Assembly: GCF_003286415.2 (NCBI RefSeq)
Contig: NZ_CP043450.1
Coordinates: 3,348,001-3,412,000 of the forward strand
Length of the DNA stretch: 64,000 bases
Direction: 5' to 3'
DNA from: Mucilaginibacter rubeus
GTDB lineage: Bacteria; Bacteroidota; Bacteroidia; Sphingobacteriales; Sphingobacteriaceae
A program made the translations under genes and the position numbers. A model generated the notes under the pieces. The model did no database searches. It worked only from the letters and a program-made list of their open reading frames with translations, and had not been told where the DNA came from. Positions 36,692-46,637 of this stretch are shown here, in pieces. The first letter of the stretch is position 1. Each line of letters begins with the position of its first letter.

Positions 36692-38587
36692 ATGAAATTT
36701 ATCACTTTATTGGCGATAGTATGCCTATCGCCACAGTTCGCCCTGCGCCTTAAAGCGCAGGAGGGGGAACCGGTATTAATTGAAGACTTTGGGGCCGGAT
36801 CGGCCCAAATAGGTCCGAAAATTAATGACGGGAATTTTTCTACTACCTATAATTACATACCATCACAGCCGGGTGAAGGCAGCTATACTATTGCCAACTC
36901 CACTACCGGCATGTACCCCGAATCGTGGCTACAAACAGGTAATCATACGCCAGGGCAACCTAATGGCTACATGATGATTGTGGATGCTACCAACACCATC
37001 GATGAGTTTTATAAAAGAACCGTTAAAACCCTGTGCCCCGGCACCACTTACATGTTCAGCGTTTTTGTGCTCAACCTGATGCAAACCGGCGGTATCAAAC
37101 CGGATATTACTTTTTCCGTAACTACATCCCTCGAAACAAAAACTAACCATACCGGGCCAATAGATAACGGTTCAGGCTGGCTGGAATACAACATTACTTT
37201 TAATACCCCACCAACCGGAGGCGATGTAACCATCAAAATGACCAATAATGCCAGCGGTGGCTACGGCAACGATGTGGCCCTCGATGATATATCATTACGC
37301 CCCTACGGCCCTGCACTTACTACCTATTTCGGAAACGATAAAACAGCCACAACAGCGCAGGGATGCGCCGACGCGGATAAGGTTTACACTTTGAACGTTA
37401 GCGCCGCATCTGACCTATCTTACACCAATCCAGTGTATCAGTGGCAAATAAGTACACCAAACGGATGGATAAATATCCCGGGGGCGGTATCATCCTCCTA
37501 CCCGCTCCATCAACCCACTGCCACCAGCAATTATCAGTACAGGGTATTGGTTGCCCAGCAAGGCAACATCAATTCGGCACAATGCAGGTTAATGTCATCT
37601 GCCGTGACATTAACTATCATCAATCCGCAACCAGTTACTGCGACTGCGAGCTCGCCGGTTTGCCCTGGCGAAAACATTTATCTTACAGCATCCACGGGTG
37701 ATAGTTATAGCTGGACGGGGCCGAACGGCTTTACGTCGGTGCAACAAAATCCAGTGATCAGTGGCGCGACAGCCGCCATGAGTGGGCAATACCATGTTAC
37801 TGTATTTAAAAACGGATGTTCAAGTATTACGCCCGCGGTTACAGTAAACGTAAACGCGCCTGTAGTTGCCAATGCAGGCGATAATAAAGCGATTTGCAAA
37901 GGCGATAAAACACAGCTCCACGCCACTGGCGGAACATCCTATAAATGGTATCCCACAATCGGCCTTTCAAACCCAAACATTGCCGACCCGATAGCCTCGC
38001 CGGAGGCAACCACCACTTACACCGTTGAGGTGACTAACAATAACTGCAAAGCCACAAGTGCCGTTACCATAACGGTAAATCAGGGGCCCGGAGCCTTTGC
38101 CACTTCCACACGTGAAGTTATGAAGGGCGAAAGGATCCAGCTTCATGCCCAGGTAAGCGGAGAAAATGTTTCTTATTACTGGACGCCCAATGAAAATATC
38201 AGCAATACTACCTCCTTAGAGCCCTTCGTATTTCCAACCAGCAACATCACTTATATTTTGCATGTATTGCAGCCAGGATCATGCAACCTGGAGTCTAAAG
38301 CTGCTGTTGAAGTAAAGGTTATTGATAAATTCACCATCCCAAACACTTTTACGCCTAATGGCGATGGCATAAACGACACCTGGCAAATAGACGCCCTTGG
38401 CGCTTACGATAACGCCATTACACAGGTTTTTAACCGATACGGAACAATTGTTTACAATGCCAAAGGCTATACAAAAGCCTGGGACGGAACATACAACGGC
38501 AACAGGCTGCCCCCCGGGACTTATTATTACAAGATAGATCTGAAGAATGGTACGGTTTACTCAGGATGGGTGCAGATCATAGGCTGA
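36692..38587 (+). CDS. Secreted surface protein with type B T9SS sorting domain
   Basis: 631 aa. A signal peptide (MKFITLLAIVCLSPQFALRLKA) is followed by a jelly-roll-like carbohydrate-binding region (about 40-205, ending VALDDISLRPYG), Ig-like/PKD-like repeats (about 230-540, e.g. YSWTGPNGFTS and YKWYPTIGLSNP) and a C-terminal gliding-motility-associated domain (from about 550: IPNTFTPNGDGINDTWQI). That domain directs secretion by the type IX system and attachment at the surface. Probably an adhesin; ligand unknown. No operon partner. Confidence 0.9.
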   Translation: MKFITLLAIVCLSPQFALRLKAQEGEPVLIEDFGAGSAQIGPKINDGNFSTTYNYIPSQPGEGSYTIANSTTGMYPESWLQTGNHTPGQPNGYMMIVDATNTIDEFYKRTVKTLCPGTTYMFSVFVLNLMQTGGIKPDITFSVTTSLETKTNHTGPIDNGSGWLEYNITFNTPPTGGDVTIKMTNNASGGYGNDVALDDISLRPYGPALTTYFGNDKTATTAQGCADADKVYTLNVSAASDLSYTNPVYQWQISTPNGWINIPGAVSSSYPLHQPTATSNYQYRVLVAQQGNINSAQCRLMSSAVTLTIINPQPVTATASSPVCPGENIYLTASTGDSYSWTGPNGFTSVQQNPVISGATAAMSGQYHVTVFKNGCSSITPAVTVNVNAPVVANAGDNKAICKGDKTQLHATGGTSYKWYPTIGLSNPNIADPIASPEATTTYTVEVTNNNCKATSAVTITVNQGPGAFATSTREVMKGERIQLHAQVSGENVSYYWTPNENISNTTSLEPFVFPTSNITYILHVLQPGSCNLESKAAVEVKVIDKFTIPNTFTPNGDGINDTWQIDALGAYDNAITQVFNRYGTIVYNAKGYTKAWDGTYNGNRLPPGTYYYKIDLKNGTVYSGWVQIIG

Positions 38588-38611
38588 TCATTCCTACTAT
38601 CTATTAAAACT

Positions 38612-38721
38612 AAAACCATGTCATTGCTGTAAGCGTAGCGCGGCAATCGCACGGAAGCATAACCGCCCTGTATAGCATGCGATTGCTTCGTCGTTCCTCC
38701 TTACAGCAACGACATGGTTTT
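38612..38721. repeat. REP-like palindromic repeat, variant type
   Basis: 38612-38633 (AAAACCATGTCATTGCTGTA) pairs with 38700-38721 with one mismatch; inside, GCAATCGCACGGAAGCAT and ATGCGATTGCTTCG extend the imperfect stem. It shares the GATTGCTTCGT core with the 21.4 and 49.5 kb repeats. Lies between convergent genes. Confidence 0.75.
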
Positions 38722-38744
38722 ATTATAGTTTCTGTTAATTACAG

Positions 38745-40580
38745 CTATTGCAATAAAGCCTTAATCTTATTAAAGATCTCTGTATTGCTGTAAACGCCTC
38801 TAAAATCCAACGAGTGGGGGCCGTAGCTAAATACCGGAACCGGGGTGCCGGTATGATCATTGGTGCTAAAATCGCCCCATACGTAACCGTTGTTGATACT
38901 GCCGTCAAGCAGTGTTAAGCCCCCTGTTTCATGATCGGCAGTTACTATTACCAGCGTTTCTCCATCTTCATCGGCAAATTTTAGAGCATCACCAACAACG
39001 CGGTCAAAGTCGCTATTTTCGGTAATTATTTGTTTCAGGTTATTGGCGTGACCACCATGGTCAATCTGCGAACCTTCAATCATCATAAAGAAACCTTTGG
39101 GAGCATTTTTGAATATTTGAGTTACTTTATTAAATGCCAACGGAAGGTAGTTTCCTCTACCCTCCATTTTTGGACGGGTTACGCTATCATCCATCAATGC
39201 CAGAATTTTCGGGGCCGAACTGTTTAAAAATTCATTGAAGTTACGGATAACCGTATATCCCCTCTTCTTCATCTTATCAACTGGACTTTCACCATTAACC
39301 GGCCAGATAAAATCTTTATATGACGAGCCTAAGAAAATATCAATAGGCGACGAAGTAATTTGATTAGCGATAGCTGTAGAATGACTCCGCTCCGAATCAT
39401 GCGCGTAGAAAGCTGCCGGAGTCGCATCGGTTAATTCACAAGCCACAATATCAGCTGTTTTTTTACCAGCTTCGGCACTATAATCCGCTAATGATTTCAA
39501 TGGTTTTCCTGATGGATCAACACCCACTGCCCTATCGTTAGTTTTTTGTCCCGATGCAAAAGCGGTTGCTCCGGCGGCAGAGTCGGTGATATAGGCATCA
39601 GCAGAGTTGGTTACCGAAAAACCAATATTCAGCATCTGGAAAATATTTAACTGGCCACGGTTGGCAGTATAGGTTGAATAGATTTGCGATAACCCCATGC
39701 CATCGCCAATGCACAAAATGATGTTTTTTACTTTTTTAACCGCCCCGTCCGATTTATAAGTTGGTTTATAAATTGTATACGGCTGTGGGGCTGTGTATTC
39801 GCTTGTCGGCTTTTTGTTCAGGAAATCGCCAAGTTCCTCTATTTTATCGGTGCCAATTACATCAACACCCAAACGGATAAGGGCCAGCCAGCTGCTTTTG
39901 GTGTCAGGAGTTTCCCAAAAACGTACCTTCTTACCGGAGTTATGTACGCTATCGATGCCTGCCTTTATCCTCGCAATTTCTTCGTTATTTAATACACCTT
40001 TGCCATTCCAATGAATATATTTACCAAACGGAAAACTTACCAGCCCGATCTTTTTCCATTGCTCGGCTGTAAAACCGTTCATATGGTCTACATCAAACGA
40101 GATCCAGGCCGGGTAGTTGGTCATCTCGGCCGGTGGCGGTACCGCACCTGTCATAACTATCGATAACCTGCCCGGGTGACCTTCATAATCAAAATACTGC
40201 TCAAGCGGCTTTAACTCTTTAATCACAAGCGGTAATACTGCTTTATGATCTTCCTTAATTTCGATAAGCAGCCTCAAATGGCGTTGCGGATCACGTTTAA
40301 ATTTTTCAATCAGCGGATCTATGTACAAGATCTTTAACGACCGTTTGGCGTCGATCTCCTTTTTATCGTGTGCCACCATCAGCTGCCCGTTAACAGCATA
40401 ACAGTCGGCCTCGATAGAACCGAAACCTTTTTCATAGGCCCGGTAAAAAGGAATGTTGTTTTTGTAATCGTTGTGGGAATGTGCATCGGCTACTGTGTAG
40501 TTTTTAACCTGCGCGTTGGCCGTCAGGCCAGCGTTTGCCAGCAGCGCCGCCAGCGTAATTAGGGTAGTACTTTTTTTCAT
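38745..40580 (-). CDS. GDPD-like phosphodiesterase fused to alkaline phosphatase
   Basis: 611 aa from the ATG at 40578-40580. A longer frame to 40598 would begin inside a strong hairpin and lose the signal peptide (MKKSTTLITLAALLANAGLT). Residues 28-255 are a PI-PLC/GDPD-like barrel: HSHND (34-38), EAD (57-59) and HD (71-72). Residues 284-611 are an alkaline phosphatase: GDGMG (292-296), nucleophile Ser334 in TDSAAGATAFASG, QIDHGGH (505-511) and TADHETGG (547-554). Together they could release phosphate from phosphodiesters: the first domain cuts the diester, the second the monoester. Last gene of a SusCD locus with its own sigma/anti-sigma pair. Confidence 0.9.
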   Translation of the reverse strand: MKKSTTLITLAALLANAGLTANAQVKNYTVADAHSHNDYKNNIPFYRAYEKGFGSIEADCYAVNGQLMVAHDKKEIDAKRSLKILYIDPLIEKFKRDPQRHLRLLIEIKEDHKAVLPLVIKELKPLEQYFDYEGHPGRLSIVMTGAVPPPAEMTNYPAWISFDVDHMNGFTAEQWKKIGLVSFPFGKYIHWNGKGVLNNEEIARIKAGIDSVHNSGKKVRFWETPDTKSSWLALIRLGVDVIGTDKIEELGDFLNKKPTSEYTAPQPYTIYKPTYKSDGAVKKVKNIILCIGDGMGLSQIYSTYTANRGQLNIFQMLNIGFSVTNSADAYITDSAAGATAFASGQKTNDRAVGVDPSGKPLKSLADYSAEAGKKTADIVACELTDATPAAFYAHDSERSHSTAIANQITSSPIDIFLGSSYKDFIWPVNGESPVDKMKKRGYTVIRNFNEFLNSSAPKILALMDDSVTRPKMEGRGNYLPLAFNKVTQIFKNAPKGFFMMIEGSQIDHGGHANNLKQIITENSDFDRVVGDALKFADEDGETLVIVTADHETGGLTLLDGSINNGYVWGDFSTNDHTGTPVPVFSYGPHSLDFRGVYSNTEIFNKIKALLQ

Positions 40581-40595
40581 TGGGTATAGATATAG

Positions 40596-40620
40596 CAAAA
40601 CCGGGCTGTGCCCGGTTTTG
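40596..40620. terminator. Terminator-like hairpin between susD and the phosphatase gene
   Basis: CAAAACCGGGC-TGT-GCCCGGTTTTG is a perfect 11-bp stem. It lies between susD and the GDPD/phosphatase start and includes the upstream candidate ATG, which therefore is not used. Partial termination here would set susCD above phosphatase expression. Confidence 0.7.
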
Positions 40621-40638
40621 TAAGTTTCAATATGTCAA

Positions 40639-42153
40639 TTACCAGCCGGCATTCTGTTTCAGCTGACCCTGGCTTATCTGAATATCCTTTGGCGGTATCG
40701 GCCAAACGTTATCCCTTGCCGGATCAAAGTTACGAGCTTTCCACACAACTGAGCCATCCGAACCGTGTAACGGTTTTGCGTAAATTGCCTGCGCATCGCC
40801 CCAACGTACCAGGTCGAAATTACGATCACTCCACTCACCTGCCAATTCAACACGACGCTCATGTTTCAAATTAACCATGGTAGCATTAGTGATTGGTTTT
40901 AAACCGGCACGTACACGTACAAGGTTTAGTGCGGCATCGCCGTTTTTACCTTGCATAATCTGAGCTTCGGCTTTGATCAGCAAGATCTCGGCATAACGCA
41001 ACAACGGTACGTTTAAGTCTGTAGATGGCTCATCGCCGTTAGGGCTTACGTGGATACCACCAGCATAGCTAAACGGCTCCATGTATTTGTTAAACTGATA
41101 ACCGGTTAAGCTGTTGCTTTTACCACCGATAGGGTAAGTATAAGTTTGACCAAAATACTGGAAGCTATCGCCTTTTTGCAGGATAGTAGCCGGAAGCCTT
41201 TTATCACCTGCCTCAAACTCGTCAACCAGTTCTTTTGTTGGCTGATAATAACCGAAGCCGTTATATAAACCCCAGCCTTTATTCTCCAACATAGCTCCCG
41301 GCAAAATGCTTTGACCATTCAGGTTGCTTGCTACCGACCAGATATACTCGGAGCTGTAGTTATTAGCGATCTTGAATACATCGGCATAATTGCTTAACAG
41401 TGCATGTTTACCGCTCAGGATAACCGAATCGGCATATTTTTCAGCATTTGCATAATCTTTAGCATGCAGGTAGGTTTTAGCCAAATAAGCATAGGCAGCA
41501 GTTTTATGCGCACGGCCATAATCGGCAGTACCCAGTTTATCGAAATAAGGCAATAAAGAAGCTGCCTTTTTCAAATCGGCCTCGATATAAGCATAATTAT
41601 CTTTTACTGATGCTAATTGAGCAGGGAAAGCCAAAGCGTTGGTACGGTTTTGCAAAGGAGCGCCTTGCTTGTCAGAACCATATAAATCGGCGATTTCCAG
41701 GTGCATTACCGCATGGATAAAGTAAGCCTGCCCCAAAATAAAGTTTTTGGTAGCTGCATCCATGTTAATGTTCGGCACATTATTGATTACGTCATTGGCA
41801 CGTTTCATCACCACGAAGTGTAACTGCCATGGCGCGTAGATACTGCTTTCATTACCGGTACAGATAAAGTTTTTGATGTTTTCCCTGTCGGCAGATGTAC
41901 GGCCTACAACCATATCATCGCTGGCGTTAATGAACCAAAAGAAACCGCGACCATAAAGATCCTCACTGTTACTTTGTTTTTCGTATAAACCATTGGCTGC
42001 TGCCTGAGCATCAGCAGCTGTTTTCCAGAAGTTTGTACTGGTTGGCGTACCGGTTGGTTTAATATTATCTAAAGTGCCTTTTTTACAGCTTTGGGCCAGT
42101 GCAATAACCATTACACCCATTAAGCCTTTGCTAATTATATTTTTGAATTTCAT
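40639..42153 (-). CDS. SusD/RagB-family nutrient-binding lipoprotein
   Basis: 504 aa with lipobox VIALAQSC (Cys near 23). SusD landmarks are ILGQAYFIHAVMHLEIADLYG, LRYAEILLIKAEAQIM, the RVRAGL segment, ERRVELAGEWSDRNFDLVRWG and WPIPPKDI. Starts 33 nt after susC. Ligand probably a phosphorylated organic compound, judging from the phosphatase encoded next (inference). Confidence 0.96.
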   Translation of the reverse strand: MKFKNIISKGLMGVMVIALAQSCKKGTLDNIKPTGTPTSTNFWKTAADAQAAANGLYEKQSNSEDLYGRGFFWFINASDDMVVGRTSADRENIKNFICTGNESSIYAPWQLHFVVMKRANDVINNVPNINMDAATKNFILGQAYFIHAVMHLEIADLYGSDKQGAPLQNRTNALAFPAQLASVKDNYAYIEADLKKAASLLPYFDKLGTADYGRAHKTAAYAYLAKTYLHAKDYANAEKYADSVILSGKHALLSNYADVFKIANNYSSEYIWSVASNLNGQSILPGAMLENKGWGLYNGFGYYQPTKELVDEFEAGDKRLPATILQKGDSFQYFGQTYTYPIGGKSNSLTGYQFNKYMEPFSYAGGIHVSPNGDEPSTDLNVPLLRYAEILLIKAEAQIMQGKNGDAALNLVRVRAGLKPITNATMVNLKHERRVELAGEWSDRNFDLVRWGDAQAIYAKPLHGSDGSVVWKARNFDPARDNVWPIPPKDIQISQGQLKQNAGW

Positions 42154-42186
42154 CTCTGTATCTTCTTAATTGTGGTTCCTGATTTT

Positions 42187-45100
42187 TTATAAGCCTACGT
42201 TAACACCTATTAAAATAATCCTTGCCTGTGGATACAAGCCTAAATCAACGCCGTTCTGATTGATACCAACTTCCGGGTCAAGACCTGTGTATTTAGTAAA
42301 TGTGGCCAGGTTTTGCGCGTTGGCAAAAACGCGGGCACTACGTACGCCAATTTTAGTCATTAGCGCTTTTGGCAGTGTATAACCGAGGGTTACGTTTTTG
42401 ATGCGCATGTATGAGCCATTCTCAACATAAAAGTCAGATACGTTACCAAAGTTGCCGTTTGCATCACTTGCAGATAAACGTGGGATATTGGTATTGGTAT
42501 GAGTTGGGCTCCATGCGTTTTTAGCATCGGCCAGCAGGTTATAGTTTTGGATAGAGGCGTTTAAACCAGTGTATTTAACGGCATTGAAAAGCTTATTACC
42601 TGCAATCCCCTGTAAAAACACGCTCATATCAAACGGACCGTAGCTAAAGTTTGCTGTAAAGCCATAGCTGAATTTAGGAAATGGCGTACCCAGGTAAGTT
42701 TTATCAGCCTCGGTAATTTTACCATCGTGGTTAAGGTCCTGGAATTTAATATCGCCTGCTTTAGCGTTTGGCTGGATCAGGTTACCTGAGGCATCTTTAT
42801 AGTTATTTACCTCATCCTGCGACTGAAACAAGCCTGCTGTTTTTAAACCGAAGAAAGAATACAATGAGTAGCCTTGCTGCAACCAAACCGGCACCAGGTT
42901 ATCCCTTACTGTTGGGCCAGAAAGGATAGTTTGCTGACCTGGAAGTATGTTATCAATTTTGTTTTTGATATAAGATCCGTTAGCTGCCAGGTTATAGTGG
43001 AAGTCGCCAACAGCACCCTGGTATTTAACCGCTAATTCGACACCCCTGTTTGTGATTTGACCACCGTTAACAAACGGAGGGTTTGATACACCGTAAACCG
43101 CTGCAACCGGAGGCTGGAACAGGAAACGGGTATTTCTTTTCTGGAACACATCAGCAGTAACATTGATCTTACCGTTCATCAAACCTAAATCAACGCCAAT
43201 ATCAGTTTGAGTAGCTTTTTCCCATTTAAGGTCAAGGTTAGCCAAACCATCAACAGCCGAACCTGTAATGGCCGCGGCCGGGCTACCTAAATAACCGGCA
43301 GTTTTAGTTAACGAAACCGAAGTTGGGAAGCTTGGCAAACCTGCAAGGTTACCAGACTGACCGTAACTTGCCCTTAACTTAGCAAATGATACCAATGCAT
43401 CTGTAGGAAAAAATGATTCCTTGCTGATTAACCAGCCAGCCGATACACCTGGGTAAACCTCTGCGCGGTTTTTACTTGTCAATAATGAAGTAGCATCACG
43501 ACGAATAATGCCGTTGATGAAGTATTTGCCTGCATAGTCATAACCGATCCTGCCAAGGTAAGAGATCAAAGCAGATTCGTTTTTGTTACCCTGCAAGGGC
43601 ACACCGGTTGGGTTAAGGCTACCGTTGATGATGTAACGATAAGCAGGATCTTCGCTCAGGTAATTATCAGTATTTACGCTAAAAAACTCCTGGGTATCAT
43701 TCTGGTAGGTATAACCAGCCAAAGCACTTACGTGGTGGTTACCAAATGTTCTGTCGTAGTTTAAAGTTTGCTCAGCAAGGATAGTGCGGGCATTATATTG
43801 CTCCTGGAACAGGAAGTTATCAAAGAATTTCTTGCCTGGCTCCAAAACCCTTGTGCTGAAGTTTTTGATGGTTTCCAGGTTTTTGGTTATGCCAAGGTTC
43901 GAGCGAAATTTTAAACCTTTGATCAGGTTAATTTCAACATAAGGATTGATATTGAAGCTGTTTACAGCATCACTGTTATCCAAACGTTTTAAATAGGCAA
44001 CCGGGTTAATAACGTCGCCATATGAACCTGCGTACTGGGCCGGCACACCACCAAAGCTGCCATCAGCATTGTAGATAGAAGCATTAGGCGGATAAAAAAT
44101 TGCCGATAAAATAGCACCGGTATAGGCGCTGGTTGTGTTAGCACCCTGGCCGTTGTTATAAGAGTATGACATACTCTCGCCAATCTTCAACCAGTTATTG
44201 ATCTGGTGATCAGAGTTTACACGAAAGTTATAACGGATAGCATTGGTGTTTAACAGGATAGCATCGTTTTTACGGTAGCCACCTGATACATAAAAGTTAG
44301 ATTTTTCTGTACCACCGCTGATGTTCATGTTATAATCCTGGACATAACCTGTTCTGAACAAAGCGTCTGTCCAATTGGTACGGGTTACGCGCGAATCAGG
44401 GTTCACGGTACCATCAAATGCAGGTAAACGGGTTTTACCTGCGTTATCATAAGCAGTGTTTATCGCATCCGCATAATCGGCTGCATTTAAAGCCTGTAAT
44501 ATTTTCAAAGCGTTTTGTACACCGCCTTTAGCAGTAATGTCAAGGTTGGTTTTACCTTGCTTGCCACGTTTAGTAGTGATCAAAATTACACCACCGGCAG
44601 CTTTAGCACCGTAGATAGCGGCATATGAATCTTTCAATACGTCGATAGATTCGATATCCGAAGGATCGATAGGGCCGCCGTTATAAATAGTACCATCAAC
44701 AACCATCAGCGGACCTTCATTATTGAAAGAGCTTTGGCCACGTAACCTGATGCTTGGGCCAGAAGTAGGGTCACCACCTTCGTTCAAAACTGTAACACCT
44801 GCAATTTGTCCCTGCAGCATTTCGGTAACCGAGCCTACAGAGCGATCTTTAACATTGGTTACTTTCAATGAACCTACAGAACCGGTTACGTCGGTATTTT
44901 TCTGTGTACCGTAACCTACCACTACTACAGCGTTAAGACCGGTAACATCGGCCTCCAAAGTAATGTTAAGCGGAGACTGACCGGCGACTACTTCGCGACT
45001 TTTGTAGCCGATAAAGCTGAATACCAACACTTCGTCCTTTTCAACGATAATTTTAAAATTACCATTAACATCAGTAGAGGTAGCGGCAGTTGAGGTTTTG

Positions 45101-45540
45101 CTGCGTACAGCTACACCGGCAAGCGGACCGTCTTTATCGGTCACCGAACCGGTTACTGTAATTTTTTCGGGTGCACGCACCACCTTTTTATGCGAGATGA
45201 TGATAGTGCCGTACTTTTCGCGGTACTCCAATTGCGTGTTGGCAGTTAATGCGTTAAGTACATCTTTTAATGGCTTGTTAACAAATGAATTTGCCTTTAC
45301 TTTTACCGCGGCCACATCATCCATCTTGTAGTTAAACGCAACGGTATTTACCGCTTTTTTGAGTTTCTCGAGCGATGCATCCATGGTTTCATCGGCAAAC
45401 TTTACGGTTACCGGCTGATCCATCAGCGACACACTACGCTCGGCGAAGGCGTGAACGGGCAATAATGCCGTCAGGGTTGTTACCAGCAATAAAATTGCTG
45501 AGATTAATCTTCTTGAAATCCGGGTTAAAGATTTTTCCAT
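42187..45540 (-). CDS. SusC/RagA TonB-dependent transporter with STN domain
   Basis: 1117 aa. Signal peptide, then STN domain (about 45-115, VKFADETMDASLEKLKKAV), carboxypeptidase-regulatory-like domain (about 125-205), VVVVGYGTQKNTDVTGSV, plug (IESIDVLKDSYAAIYGAKAAG) and barrel ending LIGVNVGL. Fits signalling to the FecR-like protein encoded upstream. Uptake pore of the phosphatase locus. Confidence 0.96.
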   Translation of the reverse strand: MEKSLTRISRRLISAILLLVTTLTALLPVHAFAERSVSLMDQPVTVKFADETMDASLEKLKKAVNTVAFNYKMDDVAAVKVKANSFVNKPLKDVLNALTANTQLEYREKYGTIIISHKKVVRAPEKITVTGSVTDKDGPLAGVAVRSKTSTAATSTDVNGNFKIIVEKDEVLVFSFIGYKSREVVAGQSPLNITLEADVTGLNAVVVVGYGTQKNTDVTGSVGSLKVTNVKDRSVGSVTEMLQGQIAGVTVLNEGGDPTSGPSIRLRGQSSFNNEGPLMVVDGTIYNGGPIDPSDIESIDVLKDSYAAIYGAKAAGGVILITTKRGKQGKTNLDITAKGGVQNALKILQALNAADYADAINTAYDNAGKTRLPAFDGTVNPDSRVTRTNWTDALFRTGYVQDYNMNISGGTEKSNFYVSGGYRKNDAILLNTNAIRYNFRVNSDHQINNWLKIGESMSYSYNNGQGANTTSAYTGAILSAIFYPPNASIYNADGSFGGVPAQYAGSYGDVINPVAYLKRLDNSDAVNSFNINPYVEINLIKGLKFRSNLGITKNLETIKNFSTRVLEPGKKFFDNFLFQEQYNARTILAEQTLNYDRTFGNHHVSALAGYTYQNDTQEFFSVNTDNYLSEDPAYRYIINGSLNPTGVPLQGNKNESALISYLGRIGYDYAGKYFINGIIRRDATSLLTSKNRAEVYPGVSAGWLISKESFFPTDALVSFAKLRASYGQSGNLAGLPSFPTSVSLTKTAGYLGSPAAAITGSAVDGLANLDLKWEKATQTDIGVDLGLMNGKINVTADVFQKRNTRFLFQPPVAAVYGVSNPPFVNGGQITNRGVELAVKYQGAVGDFHYNLAANGSYIKNKIDNILPGQQTILSGPTVRDNLVPVWLQQGYSLYSFFGLKTAGLFQSQDEVNNYKDASGNLIQPNAKAGDIKFQDLNHDGKITEADKTYLGTPFPKFSYGFTANFSYGPFDMSVFLQGIAGNKLFNAVKYTGLNASIQNYNLLADAKNAWSPTHTNTNIPRLSASDANGNFGNVSDFYVENGSYMRIKNVTLGYTLPKALMTKIGVRSARVFANAQNLATFTKYTGLDPEVGINQNGVDLGLYPQARIILIGVNVGL

Positions 45541-45608
45541 ACATTTGTTTTTAAAGTGATTAGTAACTGCCTGTTGGCTTTTAGTTTTGGCAGCTACACT
45601 TAATTGAG

Positions 45609-45634
45609 CCAGTGCCTGTTGGAGCAGGCATTGG
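45609..45634. promoter_or_regulatory. Hairpin between the anti-sigma gene and susC
   Basis: CCAGTGCCTG pairs with CAGGCATTGG over a 6-nt loop (one G-T type mismatch). On the coding minus strand no U-run follows, so it is more likely an mRNA processing or stability element than a terminator; on the plus strand TTTTCCTTTT follows. Confidence 0.45.
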
Positions 45635-45650
45635 TTTTCCTTTTATATTG

Positions 45651-46589
45651 TTATTTAATATTTACTGTATCTCCGTTTAACTTATACTTTCGGCCATCAA
45701 TAAACTGAAGTATATCCAACACCTGCCTGATATTCAGCCTATTTGAAAACCTAACCGAGTAATGCTGTTGCGCCAGTCGTTTTTCATTGTATTTAAAGTT
45801 TACGCTATAGCGGTTTTGCAGGTAAACCGTAATCTCCTTAAATGATGTATTGTCAAGTATCAGTTCGTCATGCATCCAGCTCAGGGAATGATCGGCCGTT
45901 AGCTCCTGCCGCGTAAAGCTTTCATGCTGTTTATTGTAGGTTAACTGCTGTCGAGGAGTATAAAAACCCAGGGTATGATGCAGATCATGTACTTCTACCT
46001 TACCACTGCTCACATAAACCTGCAGATCGGGCAGTTCTTTATAAAATTTGATATTGAATGATGTACCTAATACCTGTGTAGTAACCTTAGCCGTATGCAC
46101 CATGAATGGCCGCTTCATATCGTGCTTCACATCAAAAAATGCCTCGCCGTTAATAAGCGTTACTTCTCTTTTTGAATCACTGAAACTAACAGGGAATTTT
46201 ATTGATGTACCCGCGTTTAACTGTACAGTTGTGCTATCGGGCAACATGATCTGTTTCATACTGCCTTTGGGTGCTGTGATTACCTGGTAGGCAATCTGCT
46301 CATTTTTATGGGTAGCTATTTTTGAGTAGAACAAACCTGCGCACACAGTCACTAAAACCGCCGCTGCAACTTTTAACCACGTAGTATTTAACCTGCGGAC
46401 CTTGCCCTTAGCTATGGTTTGTTTTTCTATACGTTCCCAAAGCGGTTGCTTCAGGGCTTTAATATTGTTATCGGTGTTGGTGTCTGTATCAAGTTCATGC
46501 ATCATTTGTTGTAAAAGCTGCAATTCCTCGTCGGTGCATTTACCGGCTTTAAACTTATCGAGTAATCTTTTTATTTCTTTTTGATTCAC
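45651..46589 (-). CDS. FecR-family anti-sigma factor
   Basis: 312 aa: a cytoplasmic segment with short helices (MNQKEIKRLLDKFKAGKCTD), one TM helix (WLKVAAAVLVTVCAGLFYS), FecR domain (TAPKGSMKQIMLPDSTTVQL, INGEAFFDVKHD) and a DUF4974 STN-like end (RQVLDILQFIDGRKYKLNG). Controls the sigma factor encoded 48 nt upstream. Confidence 0.95.
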   Translation of the reverse strand: MNQKEIKRLLDKFKAGKCTDEELQLLQQMMHELDTDTNTDNNIKALKQPLWERIEKQTIAKGKVRRLNTTWLKVAAAVLVTVCAGLFYSKIATHKNEQIAYQVITAPKGSMKQIMLPDSTTVQLNAGTSIKFPVSFSDSKREVTLINGEAFFDVKHDMKRPFMVHTAKVTTQVLGTSFNIKFYKELPDLQVYVSSGKVEVHDLHHTLGFYTPRQQLTYNKQHESFTRQELTADHSLSWMHDELILDNTSFKEITVYLQNRYSVNFKYNEKRLAQQHYSVRFSNRLNIRQVLDILQFIDGRKYKLNGDTVNIK

Positions 46590-46637
46590 CTAACAGGGGC
46601 TTTATATCTGTTAAGTGACCGAACATGGGAGAGTGTA

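Noticed and set aside
40581..40598. Upstream ATG extending the GDPD/phosphatase by 6 codons
   Set aside because: It lies in the hairpin 40596-40620 and would bury the signal peptide.
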